The translations under genes were made by a program, and so were the position numbers. Source: Gemmatimonadota bacterium (GTDB taxonomy: Bacteria > Gemmatimonadota > Gemmatimonadetes > Longimicrobiales > Gaopeijiaceae). Taken from it: 64,000 bases of DNA. The DNA lies in contig JADFSR010000019.1 of NCBI GenBank assembly GCA_022560615.1, positions 1-64,000 of the forward strand, read 5' to 3'. Under the pieces are notes generated by a model. The model had not been told where the DNA came from. It saw nothing but the letters and a program-made list of their open reading frames with translations, and made no database searches. Shown one piece after another: positions 33,972 to 41,286 of the stretch (position 1 is the stretch's first letter; each line of letters opens with the position of its first letter).

Positions 33972-34535
33972 ATGGTGGTGTCAGAGAAATCGGATCACCC
34001 GGTCGGGGGCGAGGATTACCTGCGGACGCTTGTGGAAGTTGACGAGCGGTTCGCGTCGGAGGCCGCGTGCGAGGATTTTCTGCGTCGTCTTCGGTGGCCT
34101 GAAGGCTTCTACTGTCCCGGGTGCGGTGCCGCCGGGGCGTGGGAGACGAGCCGGGGGTTGTTTCGATGCTCGAGCTGTGCCCGTCAGACCTCCGTCACGG
34201 CAGGGACTCTCTTTGAGGGGCACGCGAGAACCCCTACGCCTGTGGTTCCAAGCGATGTGGTATTTCACGAACCAGAAACACGGGGTGAGTGCCCTGGGGC
34301 TGCAACGCATCCTGGGTCTGGGAAGCTACCAGACGGCCTGGGCATGGGCTCCACCGCTTAGACGACGCCTCAGCAGCCAGCCTCATCCCCTTCATCAAGA
34401 GTACGGTGAGCGAGGGGGCACTTGTCCGTACGGACGGGTGGGCCGGCTACCTTCCCCTTTCGCGTCACGGCTATCGGCATCGCCCCACGAGTCTACGCGC
34501 TACGCGCCTGCCTGCTCACGTGGTGATGCCGGGGA
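33972..34535 (+). pseudogene. IS1595-family transposase, frameshifted and internally deleted
   Basis: The zinc-ribbon N-terminus is intact in the first frame (FYCPGCGAAGAWETSRGLFR, CSSCARQTSVTAGTLFEG). The match continues in a second frame (PLRLWFQAMWYFTNQKHGVS, LGLQRILGLGSYQTAWAW). A third frame has LIPFIKSTVSEGALVRTDGW and YLPLSRHGYRHR, after loss of the central catalytic region. At least two frameshifts and a deletion make it inactive. The flanks (33871-33971) contain no gene. Confidence 0.8.
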
Positions 34536-34587
34536 TGGAGGATTCTGTCCTCAGCTCTGAGCCATGCACCAACGCTGCGTAGACCTC

Positions 34588-35112
34588 TCAGGAACTCTCA
34601 CGCTCCGTCATCACCAGAACGTTACCTGTCCATTTCTCATTAAACGCCTCGGGCGTGTATTCCAATCGTCCCACGAAGGGGTCCCGGACGTGGATACGCG
34701 CCAAATGGATCGAGTCCACCAGAACGAAGTGATCCTGCAGGTGGGCCACAAGAGGAAGTCTAGCGCCTCGAAGCCCGACGATGTTGGCCCGGAAGCCACG
34801 GATCTCCAAGCCATGGGAAGACGCGTGCTCCCGCATATCCGCGAAGGACCAGAACTCCTCAGGATTCGGATGAAGAGCCAGAATCACTTCGTAAGGGACA
34901 TGGATGCCCACCTCCGCAAGAAGCATGTGAAGGACGGCCGGTCCACAGTCGGCGTCCTGCTCCTGTAGGGTCACCCCATCGGTGCCTAGAAACTCGCCGC
35001 CCTGAATGGCGGCGACCAGCTCCTGGCTGGGGGCTCCTGCGTCACCGCAGCCCCACGCCGGCGTCATGGCGACGGTAGCTAGACCGAAGATCATGGTCCT
35101 CCACCCTGTCAT
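34588..35112 (-). CDS. Stand-alone exported C39 (bacteriocin-type) peptidase
   Basis: 174 aa. Papain-like C39 family, which cuts leader peptides after Gly-Gly. Catalytic residues visible: Gln50 and Cys56 in LQEQDADCGPAVLHM, His128 in HLQDHFVLVDSI and Asp144 in IHVRDPFVG, then KWTGNVLVM as in C39 domains of peptide exporters. Unlike those, it is not fused to an ABC transporter and has an N-terminal export signal (MIFGLATVAMTPAWGC, perhaps a poor lipobox). Its own residues ELVAAIQGG resemble a double-glycine leader. The ATG overlaps the ABC ATPase stop (ATGA) with AGGAGG upstream, so it is the last gene of the operon. Confidence 0.85.
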   Translation of the reverse strand: MTGWRTMIFGLATVAMTPAWGCGDAGAPSQELVAAIQGGEFLGTDGVTLQEQDADCGPAVLHMLLAEVGIHVPYEVILALHPNPEEFWSFADMREHASSHGLEIRGFRANIVGLRGARLPLVAHLQDHFVLVDSIHLARIHVRDPFVGRLEYTPEAFNEKWTGNVLVMTERESS

Positions 35113-35891
35113 GCTTCCTCCTGCTCGTTCACGACACTTAGGTACAGCGCCTCTAGGGCTGATCCACGTCCAGCCTCCGCACCCCGCGATCGTATTGCGT
35201 CCATGCTACCGGTCAGTTGGGCACGACCACGGTAGATCAAGACGACCTCATGACATATGCTCTCAAGAACGGACAGGATGTGGGAGGTCACGAGGATGGC
35301 CCGGCCGGCGGAGGCCAACTCTCCGAGATGCTCGCGGAGGCGGACAACGCTCATCGGGTCCAGGGATTCGAATGGTTCGTCCAGGACAATGACCTGGGGA
35401 TCGTGGATCAGGGCCGCGCTGATCGCCAGTTTCTTGCGATTGCCACTGGAATAGGTAGCGACCACGCGATCCAGGTATTCGTCCAAATTGAGCATTTGGG
35501 TGAGTTCATCAGCCCGGCCCTCCCCAGCCGACCCGAGTTGGAAGGATTCCACCAGGAAATCGAGCATTTCACGGCCCGTGAGGTATTCGAACAGCGCACC
35601 GTCAGATATCAAGAACCCCACCTGCCTGCGGATCCACCGCGTGTCCGCCGGCGTGTCGTAGCCCCGGCCCAGTAGTCTCACTACGCCTTGGGTCGGGCGA
35701 ACGAGGTCGGCAAGGACATGAACCAACGTCGATTTGCCCGCTCCGTTCGGTCCGATGACGCCTACGATGTGCCCTGGGGAGCACGTCAGGTCCAGACCGC
35801 AGAGGGCCTTGACCACACCGAAGTGTACGTCGAGCCCACTCACGCGAATCGCCTCGCCCGAAGCTGGAGGCGCCGCTCCGACATCGCTCAT
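35109..35891 (-). CDS. ABC transporter ATP-binding protein of the peptide operon
   Basis: 260 aa from ATG 35891. Single nucleotide-binding domain: Walker A GPNGAGKST, signature YSSGNRKKLAISAAL (SSGN instead of SSGGQ), Walker B VIVLDEPFESLDP, switch His in TSHIL. It is of the ABC-2/CcmA-like exporter type. Overlaps the membrane protein gene upstream and the C39 gene downstream by 4 bases each. It pairs with the membrane protein at 35888 for export or self-immunity. Confidence 0.92.
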   Translation of the reverse strand: MSDVGAAPPASGEAIRVSGLDVHFGVVKALCGLDLTCSPGHIVGVIGPNGAGKSTLVHVLADLVRPTQGVVRLLGRGYDTPADTRWIRRQVGFLISDGALFEYLTGREMLDFLVESFQLGSAGEGRADELTQMLNLDEYLDRVVATYSSGNRKKLAISAALIHDPQVIVLDEPFESLDPMSVVRLREHLGELASAGRAILVTSHILSVLESICHEVVLIYRGRAQLTGSMDAIRSRGAEAGRGSALEALYLSVVNEQEEA

Positions 35892-37351
35892 TGACCTACG
35901 ATCCGATAGGAACGGCGCTCCTCTCTCCGCACCAGCGCGTGGAGTGAGAGGAGCAGCCCGGCGGTCGTAGCAAGCGACAGGCCGCGTGCCAGGGCCCCAC
36001 GTGCCACCACTGCGGCGAAGCCGGCGTACACGCCCACCCCCAGGGACACGATCCCCCCCAAGGTGACCAACGCAGCGAGGTAGCCCCACCAGGTCAGGAC
36101 TCCTCCGTGGACGAAGAACTGCCACACATGCAGTGCCTTGGGTCGCGCCAGGCTCGTGAACCGCCCGGCAACAGCGGTCATCGAAAACGCTGCGTGGCCC
36201 ATCAGCCACCACCCGACTACGTCACCAATGTTGCCGCCGCTGGTCACAACCGTCACCAGTGCCAACGGAAGGGTGAGCATGGCCATGACGCCGTGGATGA
36301 CCGCCTCACGAAGGTGAAGAGCCGCTACAGGACCGCCTGGCAGCAGGCGGTACCGCGAGACACCCCCGAGCGGATAGTCGAAGGCAAAGATATTGAAGGC
36401 CATCTGAAGCCAGAACAGGAAGACCATGACGAGGCCGAAGGGTATGCCAACCACCGCGACGAACACAGCCCAGGCCAAAGAAGCTGCCATGGCATTGCGC
36501 AGAAGCGTGGCTCTCCACATCAGGGCAACCTCCTTACGCACTCCGGCGCCGAAGCGATTCTGCACCTCTCGGAGGAGCCACGAGTGACGAGCTTGGGGCA
36601 GCTGCGGGAAAAAGCCGTCCTCGTCCCGATGGTGGATGGCCCAGACGAGTCCCGCTGCCCCGGCCGCCACTAGCAGTAGCGCCGCTAGGCGTCCAATAGC
36701 CGAAAGGAGCCTACCTCCTGGGTCCAAGGTAGAAGCCATGGTCGTGACGCCAGGAAACTCAAGGGCCGCTTCAGGCCGCAGGACCACGGACGCCGTCAGG
36801 ATCAACCCGAGCAAAGCCGTCCAGAAACCAATCGCGGGGAAGCGCCGAACCGCAACTGCGAGCAGTGAGATAGACGCTAAGAAAACCAGCCAGCCTCCCG
36901 CCACCATGGCGGTGGTTAGGAGCGCCCGATCCACGATCCAGAGGGGAACCAGTGTGGTATGGGCCACAGTGAATACCACGGTAGTCCAGAAACATGCCAG
37001 CAGCGCGAATGGGCTCCTCAAGCCCAGCCGTAACAGCCTGAGCGATGCGCCCGCCCAAGGAAGGAGGGCCAGACGGGGGCTAGCTGAGAGAGGTTCGCGT
37101 CCCAAGACCATCGTAGCACAGGGGATGATGAGCACTGAAAGCGCGATGGACGCGTGCAGGAGGGCCCGCGCGTCCGCCGGCGCACTAGAGGCCAGGGTCA
37201 GCACATGGCGGACCGCCCGAATCGGAACGATGAGCCACACCAACCCGAGAAGTGCGGGGAAGGGGCCAGACGGCCCCCTCCTCCGCACGGATCGCCACCA
37301 CAGCACTAGGAGCGCCCAACGGCCTCCCGTGGCTTGTCCGGCGCGATCCAC
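35888..37351 (-). CDS. Polytopic membrane protein, probable ABC-2-type permease of the peptide operon
   Basis: 487 aa from a GTG start. Ten or more hydrophobic helices in two halves separated by a polar loop (HHRDEDGFFPQLPQARHSWL, VQNRFGAGVRKEVALMWR). The RKEVALMWR segment before the second half resembles ABC-2 exporter permeases. No confident family. It starts six bases after the precursor gene stop and overlaps the ATPase gene, so it is the transporter's membrane part. Confidence 0.75.
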   Translation of the reverse strand: MDRAGQATGGRWALLVLWWRSVRRRGPSGPFPALLGLVWLIVPIRAVRHVLTLASSAPADARALLHASIALSVLIIPCATMVLGREPLSASPRLALLPWAGASLRLLRLGLRSPFALLACFWTTVVFTVAHTTLVPLWIVDRALLTTAMVAGGWLVFLASISLLAVAVRRFPAIGFWTALLGLILTASVVLRPEAALEFPGVTTMASTLDPGGRLLSAIGRLAALLLVAAGAAGLVWAIHHRDEDGFFPQLPQARHSWLLREVQNRFGAGVRKEVALMWRATLLRNAMAASLAWAVFVAVVGIPFGLVMVFLFWLQMAFNIFAFDYPLGGVSRYRLLPGGPVAALHLREAVIHGVMAMLTLPLALVTVVTSGGNIGDVVGWWLMGHAAFSMTAVAGRFTSLARPKALHVWQFFVHGGVLTWWGYLAALVTLGGIVSLGVGVYAGFAAVVARGALARGLSLATTAGLLLSLHALVRREERRSYRIVGQ

Positions 37352-37356
37352 GGGAC

Positions 37357-37629
37357 TCAGCCCAGGGGCTCAGGGTCGAGGACTTCGATGCAGCCTACGC
37401 CCACGACGAACCCGACAACCGGGTTGCCGAAAAACAATCCTGCCCCGATACCAACGGCTCCACAGAAGAGCCGGCAGCCGAAGCAGTATCCACCTTCGAT
37501 ATCAGCCATCTCCGTCTCACTGAGCGGCTCGAACAAGGGCGCCTCCGAGGTCAAACCCTCGGTGGGGTCCAGGGCGCCGGAATCCACAGCGTAGGCCAAC
37601 GCGGGTGGCGCGAGGAACATGAGGCTCAA
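37357..37629 (-). CDS. Double-glycine-leader peptide precursor, bacteriocin-like
   Basis: 90 aa in the open frame (TTG 37629; ATG three codons in). Features in order: hydrophobic LMFLAPPALAYA that looks like the end of a Sec signal peptide; an acidic spacer; the leader motif LSETEMADIEGG (Gly46-Gly47), a close match to ELxxIxGG; a 43-residue core YCFGCRLFCGAVGIGAGLFF and on, with four Cys (49, 52, 56, 80) and several GxxxG-like repeats, hydrophobic and Gly-rich as in pore-forming bacteriocins. The strong AGGAGG at 37678-37673 is not near this start. The upstream bases in another frame encode RKYLSKATA, suggesting a damaged 5' end. Function inferred from motif and neighbours only. Confidence 0.65.
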   Translation of the reverse strand: MSLMFLAPPALAYAVDSGALDPTEGLTSEAPLFEPLSETEMADIEGGYCFGCRLFCGAVGIGAGLFFGNPVVGFVVGVGCIEVLDPEPLG

Positions 37630-37672
37630 TAGCGCTAGGGCGCTGTGGCCTTGGAAAGGTACTTCCTAGCAA

Positions 37673-37740
37673 CCTCCTAGGTGTGTTGGAGAGGCCGGAG
37701 GGGACGATTTGACGATATGAGGTGTCTGGGACATTTGCAA
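37673..37740 (-). promoter_or_regulatory. Candidate promoter and Shine-Dalgarno of the peptide operon
   Basis: TTGCAA (37740-37735) and TATCGT (37717-37712) are 17 bases apart, each matching consensus at four positions. AGGAGG at 37678-37673 is a perfect Shine-Dalgarno, five bases before an AGG codon that would be the expected start position. Confidence 0.35.
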
Positions 37741-38544
37741 TCGCTCGGCCTCGTTGTCCCGCTTGTTGGCTGGACTGACCCTCGCTTGCGAGGTCGCAGT
37801 GGCGAGTTCGTGTGAGCCGGGGCCCGGGAGGCCGGTCGTGACCCGCCGAACCGTGCGAACCGTCAAGCGATCGAGGCAACATTGTGACGTCGGCCTTTGG
37901 AGACGACCGTCGGGGAACCAGTAGAGCGTGAGACTTGCGAGGTCGGCCCATGCAAAGGGAGAGGCCTCCGTCGCTATGCGATAAGGTCATGACGATCAGG
38001 CTGCCGAGACGTGATCTCCTCGAGGGCGGTGCCCTGCTCCACGTGGCGACTGAACAGCTGCCTTCGGTATGGCGGTGAGTGCGTAGGCCAGGATTCGATC
38101 GGGTAGCGCAGCTGGGGCGGCGGTTGACGGTCACGTATCGGTTCGCGGAGCTCCCGCAGGTCCCAGATCGGCAGGCCCATACCTCATCCCCCTTGCTAAA
38201 GAAGCGGCCGATTCAACGATGGGGCCGGCCGATCTCCGTGGGAATAGCAGAATGGGACGCTCGACGCCTCCGCGACGAAGTCGGTGACCCCGAAGGAATG
38301 ACCGGGACCGCACGATCTGAAGGCAGCCTCTTGTTGAGCCCCTCCCCGCTTAGGGCCGCCGCAAAAACAAATCGAGAGTATGGAGTGCAACTCTAACGGG
38401 ATTGGCGTCCCTGGTCGCACGACGGTGAGCGCGTAAGAGCGCTCTCGGCAAGGGGTTTGCGCCGGCTTGTGAAGCGCCTTGTGTAGGGGCCTGGAGTGGT
38501 TAGGATTACGCATCAATAGGCATAACCCTAACAGGACTGACCCC
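37741..38544. other. Non-coding or decayed stretch of the island
   Basis: About 800 bp between the peptide operon and the ISAzo13 gene. Open frames here are either antisense or short. The best, 37974-38180 on the minus strand (68 aa, GLPIWDLRELREPIRDRQPP), shows no recognised motif. Just before the transposase ATG an inverted repeat GGTTAGGATTA/TAACCCTAAC (about 38499-38532) may be part of the element's end or an operator. Confidence 0.4.
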
Positions 38545-39294
38545 ATGGACCCGGCACCTCTGCGCCAGCTGCTTGTCGAGCGCAAGATCGCGACGATGGC
38601 GGAACTCAAGTCCGTGCTCGGAACCGAGGTCGACATGACCGTCTTCCGCAGGCTCCGCGAGCTCGACTACCATTCGAGCTACTCCCACCGCGGCAAGTAC
38701 TACACGCTGCACGAGGTCGCCGAGTTCGACGATCTCGGTTTGTGGTGCTTTCGCTCCGTGTGCTTCTCCAGGCACGGGACGCTCCTCAAGACATGCGAAG
38801 TGCTGGTGGACGGGGCCGAGGCGGGCTACGCGAGCGATGAACTCGAGCACGTGCTCCACGTCCAGGTGAAGGACCCGCTACGGAAGCTCGCCCTAGAAGG
38901 ACGGATCTCGCGCGAGAAGATCGACGGGCGCTTCGTACATTTCGCCATCGACGCATCGGAGCGAAGCAAGCAGCTTCGCGCGCGCCACGTCTGGGAGGCC
39001 GAGCCTCAGGACCTCCCCTTCGGTGCAGGCCCGCGCGTTGTGCCTGACGAGCTGAAGGCGGCCATCGTATTGTTCTTCTCGCTGCTGGATGAACGCCAGC
39101 GACGGTTGTATGCGGGCCTCGAATCGATGAAGCTCGGCCACGGCGGGGACCGACGCATCGCCGAGCTCCTGGGCCTCGACCCGGGCACCGTGGCCAGGGG
39201 ACGAACACAACTTCTCACCCAGGACGTCGATCGCGAGCGGGTACGCCGGGAGGGTGGAGGACGGCCTCCTGCGGAAAAACAACGCCGGAAGTGA
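38545..39294 (+). CDS. ISAzo13-type transposase, first reading frame (DNA-binding part)
   Basis: 249 aa from ATG 38545. The first 165 residues are a winged-helix region (LLVERKIATMAELKSVLGTE, FRRLRELDYHSSYSHRGKYY). The rest is the usual N-terminus of the ISAzo13/Rhodopirellula-type transposase (FFSLLDERQRRLYAGLESMK, GHGGDRRIAELLGLDPGTVA, REGGGRPPAEK). It ends at TGA 39292-39294, four bases into the second frame. GAA-AAA-C at 39274-39280 would allow a -1 slip joining the two. Confidence 0.75.
   Translation: MDPAPLRQLLVERKIATMAELKSVLGTEVDMTVFRRLRELDYHSSYSHRGKYYTLHEVAEFDDLGLWCFRSVCFSRHGTLLKTCEVLVDGAEAGYASDELEHVLHVQVKDPLRKLALEGRISREKIDGRFVHFAIDASERSKQLRARHVWEAEPQDLPFGAGPRVVPDELKAAIVLFFSLLDERQRRLYAGLESMKLGHGGDRRIAELLGLDPGTVARGRTQLLTQDVDRERVRREGGGRPPAEKQRRK
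39274..39280 (+). promoter_or_regulatory. Candidate -1 ribosomal frameshift site in the transposase
   Basis: In the first frame the codons are GCG GAA AAA CAA. A -1 slip on the A-run gives AAA ACA ACG CCG GAA GTG ATC, which leads straight into the second frame (KTTPEVIAAI). The stop of frame one is 12 bases further on. Confidence 0.5.
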
Positions 39295-40283
39295 TCGCCG
39301 CCATCGAGGGGTTGATGAAGCATGACGTCGCGGGCGATCCCGTCACCGGAGTGCGCTGGACCCGCCGCACGACCGAGAAGATCTCCGACGAGCTTGCGAG
39401 CCTCGGTATCTACGTTTGTACCAGGACCGTGGCCCGGATCCTCAAGGATCTCGACTACGCGCTCCGCGTCAACCACAAGCGGGTCTCTCGGGGTTCGGGC
39501 CCGGACCGCAACGAGCAGTTCGAATACATCGCCGAACAGCGCACGAGGTTTGCCGGACACGGCCTACCGATCGTGAGCATCGATGCGAAGAAGAGGGAGC
39601 TGGTCGGCAACTTCAAGAACAACGGCACGGCTTGGAGGCGCACTCCGGACCTGGTCCGCGACCATGACTTCCGCTCCGAGGCCAAAGGCATCGCCATCCC
39701 GTACGGCATCTACGACGTGTGCGCGAACCGCGGCACCGTCTTCGTGGGAACGTCTCACGACACGCCCGACTTCGCCGCCGACAACCTCGTCCGATGGTGG
39801 GAGTGGGAAGGCCGCGAACGCTACACCGGTGCTCCCAAGCTGCTCGTGCTCGCCGATGGCGGCTGTAGCAACAGTCCGCGTGTCCGCGCCTTCAAGGTCG
39901 CCCTCCAGACTCGCCTCGCCGACCCGCACCAGATCAGCGTTACCGTTTGTCACTATCCAGCGGGTGCCTCGAAGTGGAACCCCATCGACCATCGCCTCTT
40001 CAGCGAGATCAGTAAGAACTGGGCCGGACAGCTGCTCCGCAGCTACGCCGTGCATGCGGCTCTTGAGCCCGAAGCGATCGATCACGTCCGCTTCTGCACG
40101 CCCGAGGAGCTGTTTGCGCTCCTCGAAGAGTTGGAAGCAAAGAGCGCCGGTGGGGAGAAGACCGTGCGAGGCTGGCGCGTGAAGACTCGCTACCAGGCCC
40201 TCGACGAGGGCGAGAAGACCACGCGCACCCGGGCAATCGCCAAGGTGATCCTGGGAGCCATGAAGCGGCTCAAGGACGAGTGA
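39291..40283 (+). CDS. ISAzo13-type transposase, second reading frame (DDE catalytic part)
   Basis: 330 aa if started at GTG 39291, but similarity continues upstream in this frame (KTTPEVIAAIEGLM), as expected for a frameshifted fusion. Catalytic DDE landmarks: IVSIDAKKRELVGNFKN, LLVLADGGCSNSPRVRAFK and SKWNPIDHRLFSEISKNW. Length and motifs match the Rhodopirellula-type DDE domain. It may be active if the frameshift is programmed; otherwise a one-base deletion has killed it. Confidence 0.82.
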   Translation: MIAAIEGLMKHDVAGDPVTGVRWTRRTTEKISDELASLGIYVCTRTVARILKDLDYALRVNHKRVSRGSGPDRNEQFEYIAEQRTRFAGHGLPIVSIDAKKRELVGNFKNNGTAWRRTPDLVRDHDFRSEAKGIAIPYGIYDVCANRGTVFVGTSHDTPDFAADNLVRWWEWEGRERYTGAPKLLVLADGGCSNSPRVRAFKVALQTRLADPHQISVTVCHYPAGASKWNPIDHRLFSEISKNWAGQLLRSYAVHAALEPEAIDHVRFCTPEELFALLEELEAKSAGGEKTVRGWRVKTRYQALDEGEKTTRTRAIAKVILGAMKRLKDE

Positions 40284-40337
40284 CGTGACCGAACGCCGGT
40301 AGACTTCGGGGACTCGGGGGACGTCCAGACGAGACGT

Positions 40338-40365
40338 TTGACAGCCGCAGCAGCTGTGGTACGAT
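40338..40365 (+). promoter_or_regulatory. Predicted promoter of hicBA
   Basis: TTGACA (40338-40343) and TACGAT (40360-40365) with a 16-base spacer, about 115 bases upstream of hicB. HicB proteins usually repress their own promoter; no clear operator palindrome was picked out. Confidence 0.55.
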
Positions 40366-40481
40366 GGAGGGAAGGCATCCAGGCTGGAGTACAGGGCGCA
40401 ACAAACGCCCCGCGCCCCACCCGGACCTCCACGCTCATGGACGAGGTAAGAATTAGTCACAATCCGCTCGGAGGTCGTCGA

Positions 40482-40733
40482 ATGCGGTCCTACACCTTCC
40501 GAATTGAGATCGAGAAGGACTCCTTCCCTGGAGGGGAGCCCGGTTTCTTCGTGCGCGTGCCAGCCCTGGAGCACCTGGGAGCGGCAACCCAGGGGCGGAC
40601 GCGTGAAGAAGCCATGAGCCACATCCATGAGGTCCTCCAAATGATCGTGGAAGACCTCGTCGAAGAGGGTCAGCCCATCCCAGCCGAAGCGGCGACGGTT
40701 TCGGATGAGCCCCTCGTCACTGTCACTCTGTGA
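40482..40733 (+). CDS. hicB: HicB-family antitoxin
   Basis: 83 aa from ATG 40482, with CGGAGG seven bases upstream; the longer open frame is not supported. HicB partial RNase-H fold: SYTFRIEIEKDSFPGGEPGF, FVRVPALEHLGAATQG, TREEAMSHIHEVLQMIVEDL and a C-terminal VTVTL strand. It neutralises HicA. It lies upstream of hicA, the reverse of the commonest order, and overlaps it by GTGA. Confidence 0.85.
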   Translation: MRSYTFRIEIEKDSFPGGEPGFFVRVPALEHLGAATQGRTREEAMSHIHEVLQMIVEDLVEEGQPIPAEAATVSDEPLVTVTL

Positions 40734-40984
40734 ATCCGGTCGACTACTCCCTTCTCCGCTCCCTCACCGCCCGCCGACTCGAAAAAGCTTTGACCCGTGA
40801 AGGCTTTCCCATCGCCCGTCAGCGGGGCAGTCACCGCCGTTATAGTCACTCCGACGGCCGTCGCGTGACGGTACCCTTCTCGTCCGCGGGCGAGACGTTC
40901 CTTCCTAAGACCCCTCAGAGCATCATCGAGCGACAAGGTCACTGGACCGAAGCCGACCTCCAGCGGCTCGGCCTGCTCAAGTAG
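40730..40984 (+). CDS. hicA: HicA-family toxin (mRNA interferase)
   Basis: 84 aa from GTG 40730. Small dsRBD-like toxin: LEKALTREGFPIARQRGSHR with the catalytic His in GSHRRYSH, then DGRRVTVPFSSAGETFLPKT. It is longer than many HicA (about 60 aa) through its tail IIERQGHWTEADLQRLGLLK. A strong terminator follows directly. Probably an island-stabilising toxin-antitoxin pair with hicB. Confidence 0.85.
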   Translation: MNPVDYSLLRSLTARRLEKALTREGFPIARQRGSHRRYSHSDGRRVTVPFSSAGETFLPKTPQSIIERQGHWTEADLQRLGLLK

Positions 40985-40991
40985 GAGTCAG

Positions 40992-41021
40992 GCCCACGCA
41001 TCTGCGTGGGCTTCGTTTTTT
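40992..41021 (+). terminator. Intrinsic terminator of hicBA
   Basis: GCCCACGCA and TGCGTGGGC form a 9-bp perfect stem with a 2-base loop (40992-41011), followed shortly by a run of T (41016-41021), 8 bases after the hicA stop. Confidence 0.9.
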
Positions 41022-41240
41022 CTCTGCTTGACCGCGGGGCATCGCGCCCGAATCCTTCCGCAACGTGCAACCTGATCTCCCTCCAAGAAGCCATCGACAC
41101 CAGTTCCCCGGCCAGCCGGCTTTTCTCCACGATGACCGCCGCCATGGCCCAGTGGGAACGGGGGGAGATCGCCGACCGGTCGCCGCTTCGGTCGTCATGC
41201 GGGCCAAGCTGGGCAAGTCCCTGGGGGGCGCCGCACCCTT
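41022..41240 (+). pseudogene. Serine site-specific recombinase fragment
   Basis: One frame gives CNLISLQEAIDTSSPASRLF, then STMTAAMAQWERGEIADR, the diagnostic core of resolvase/invertase catalytic domains after the active-site Ser. The match shifts frame to AASVVMRAKLGKSLGGAAPF and then stops at the comM repeat. The active-site Ser region and the C-terminal DNA-binding part are missing. It is plausibly the relic of the integrase that brought the island. Confidence 0.75.
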
Positions 41241-41286
41241 CATAGCGCGGAGGGCTTTCAACGCGCCCGATCAACACGTCGCCCGA

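Noticed and set aside
37517-38134. 205-aa minus-strand ORF overlapping the peptide precursor
   Set aside because: Different frame from the precursor; Ser/Arg/Pro-rich composition and no plausible ribosome binding site.
40992-41011. Counting the hicA terminator hairpin as another mobile hairpin unit
   Set aside because: It shares CCCACGC/GCGTGGG but is perfectly symmetric, lacks the GGTGCCC arm and has a T-run, so a plain terminator explains it.
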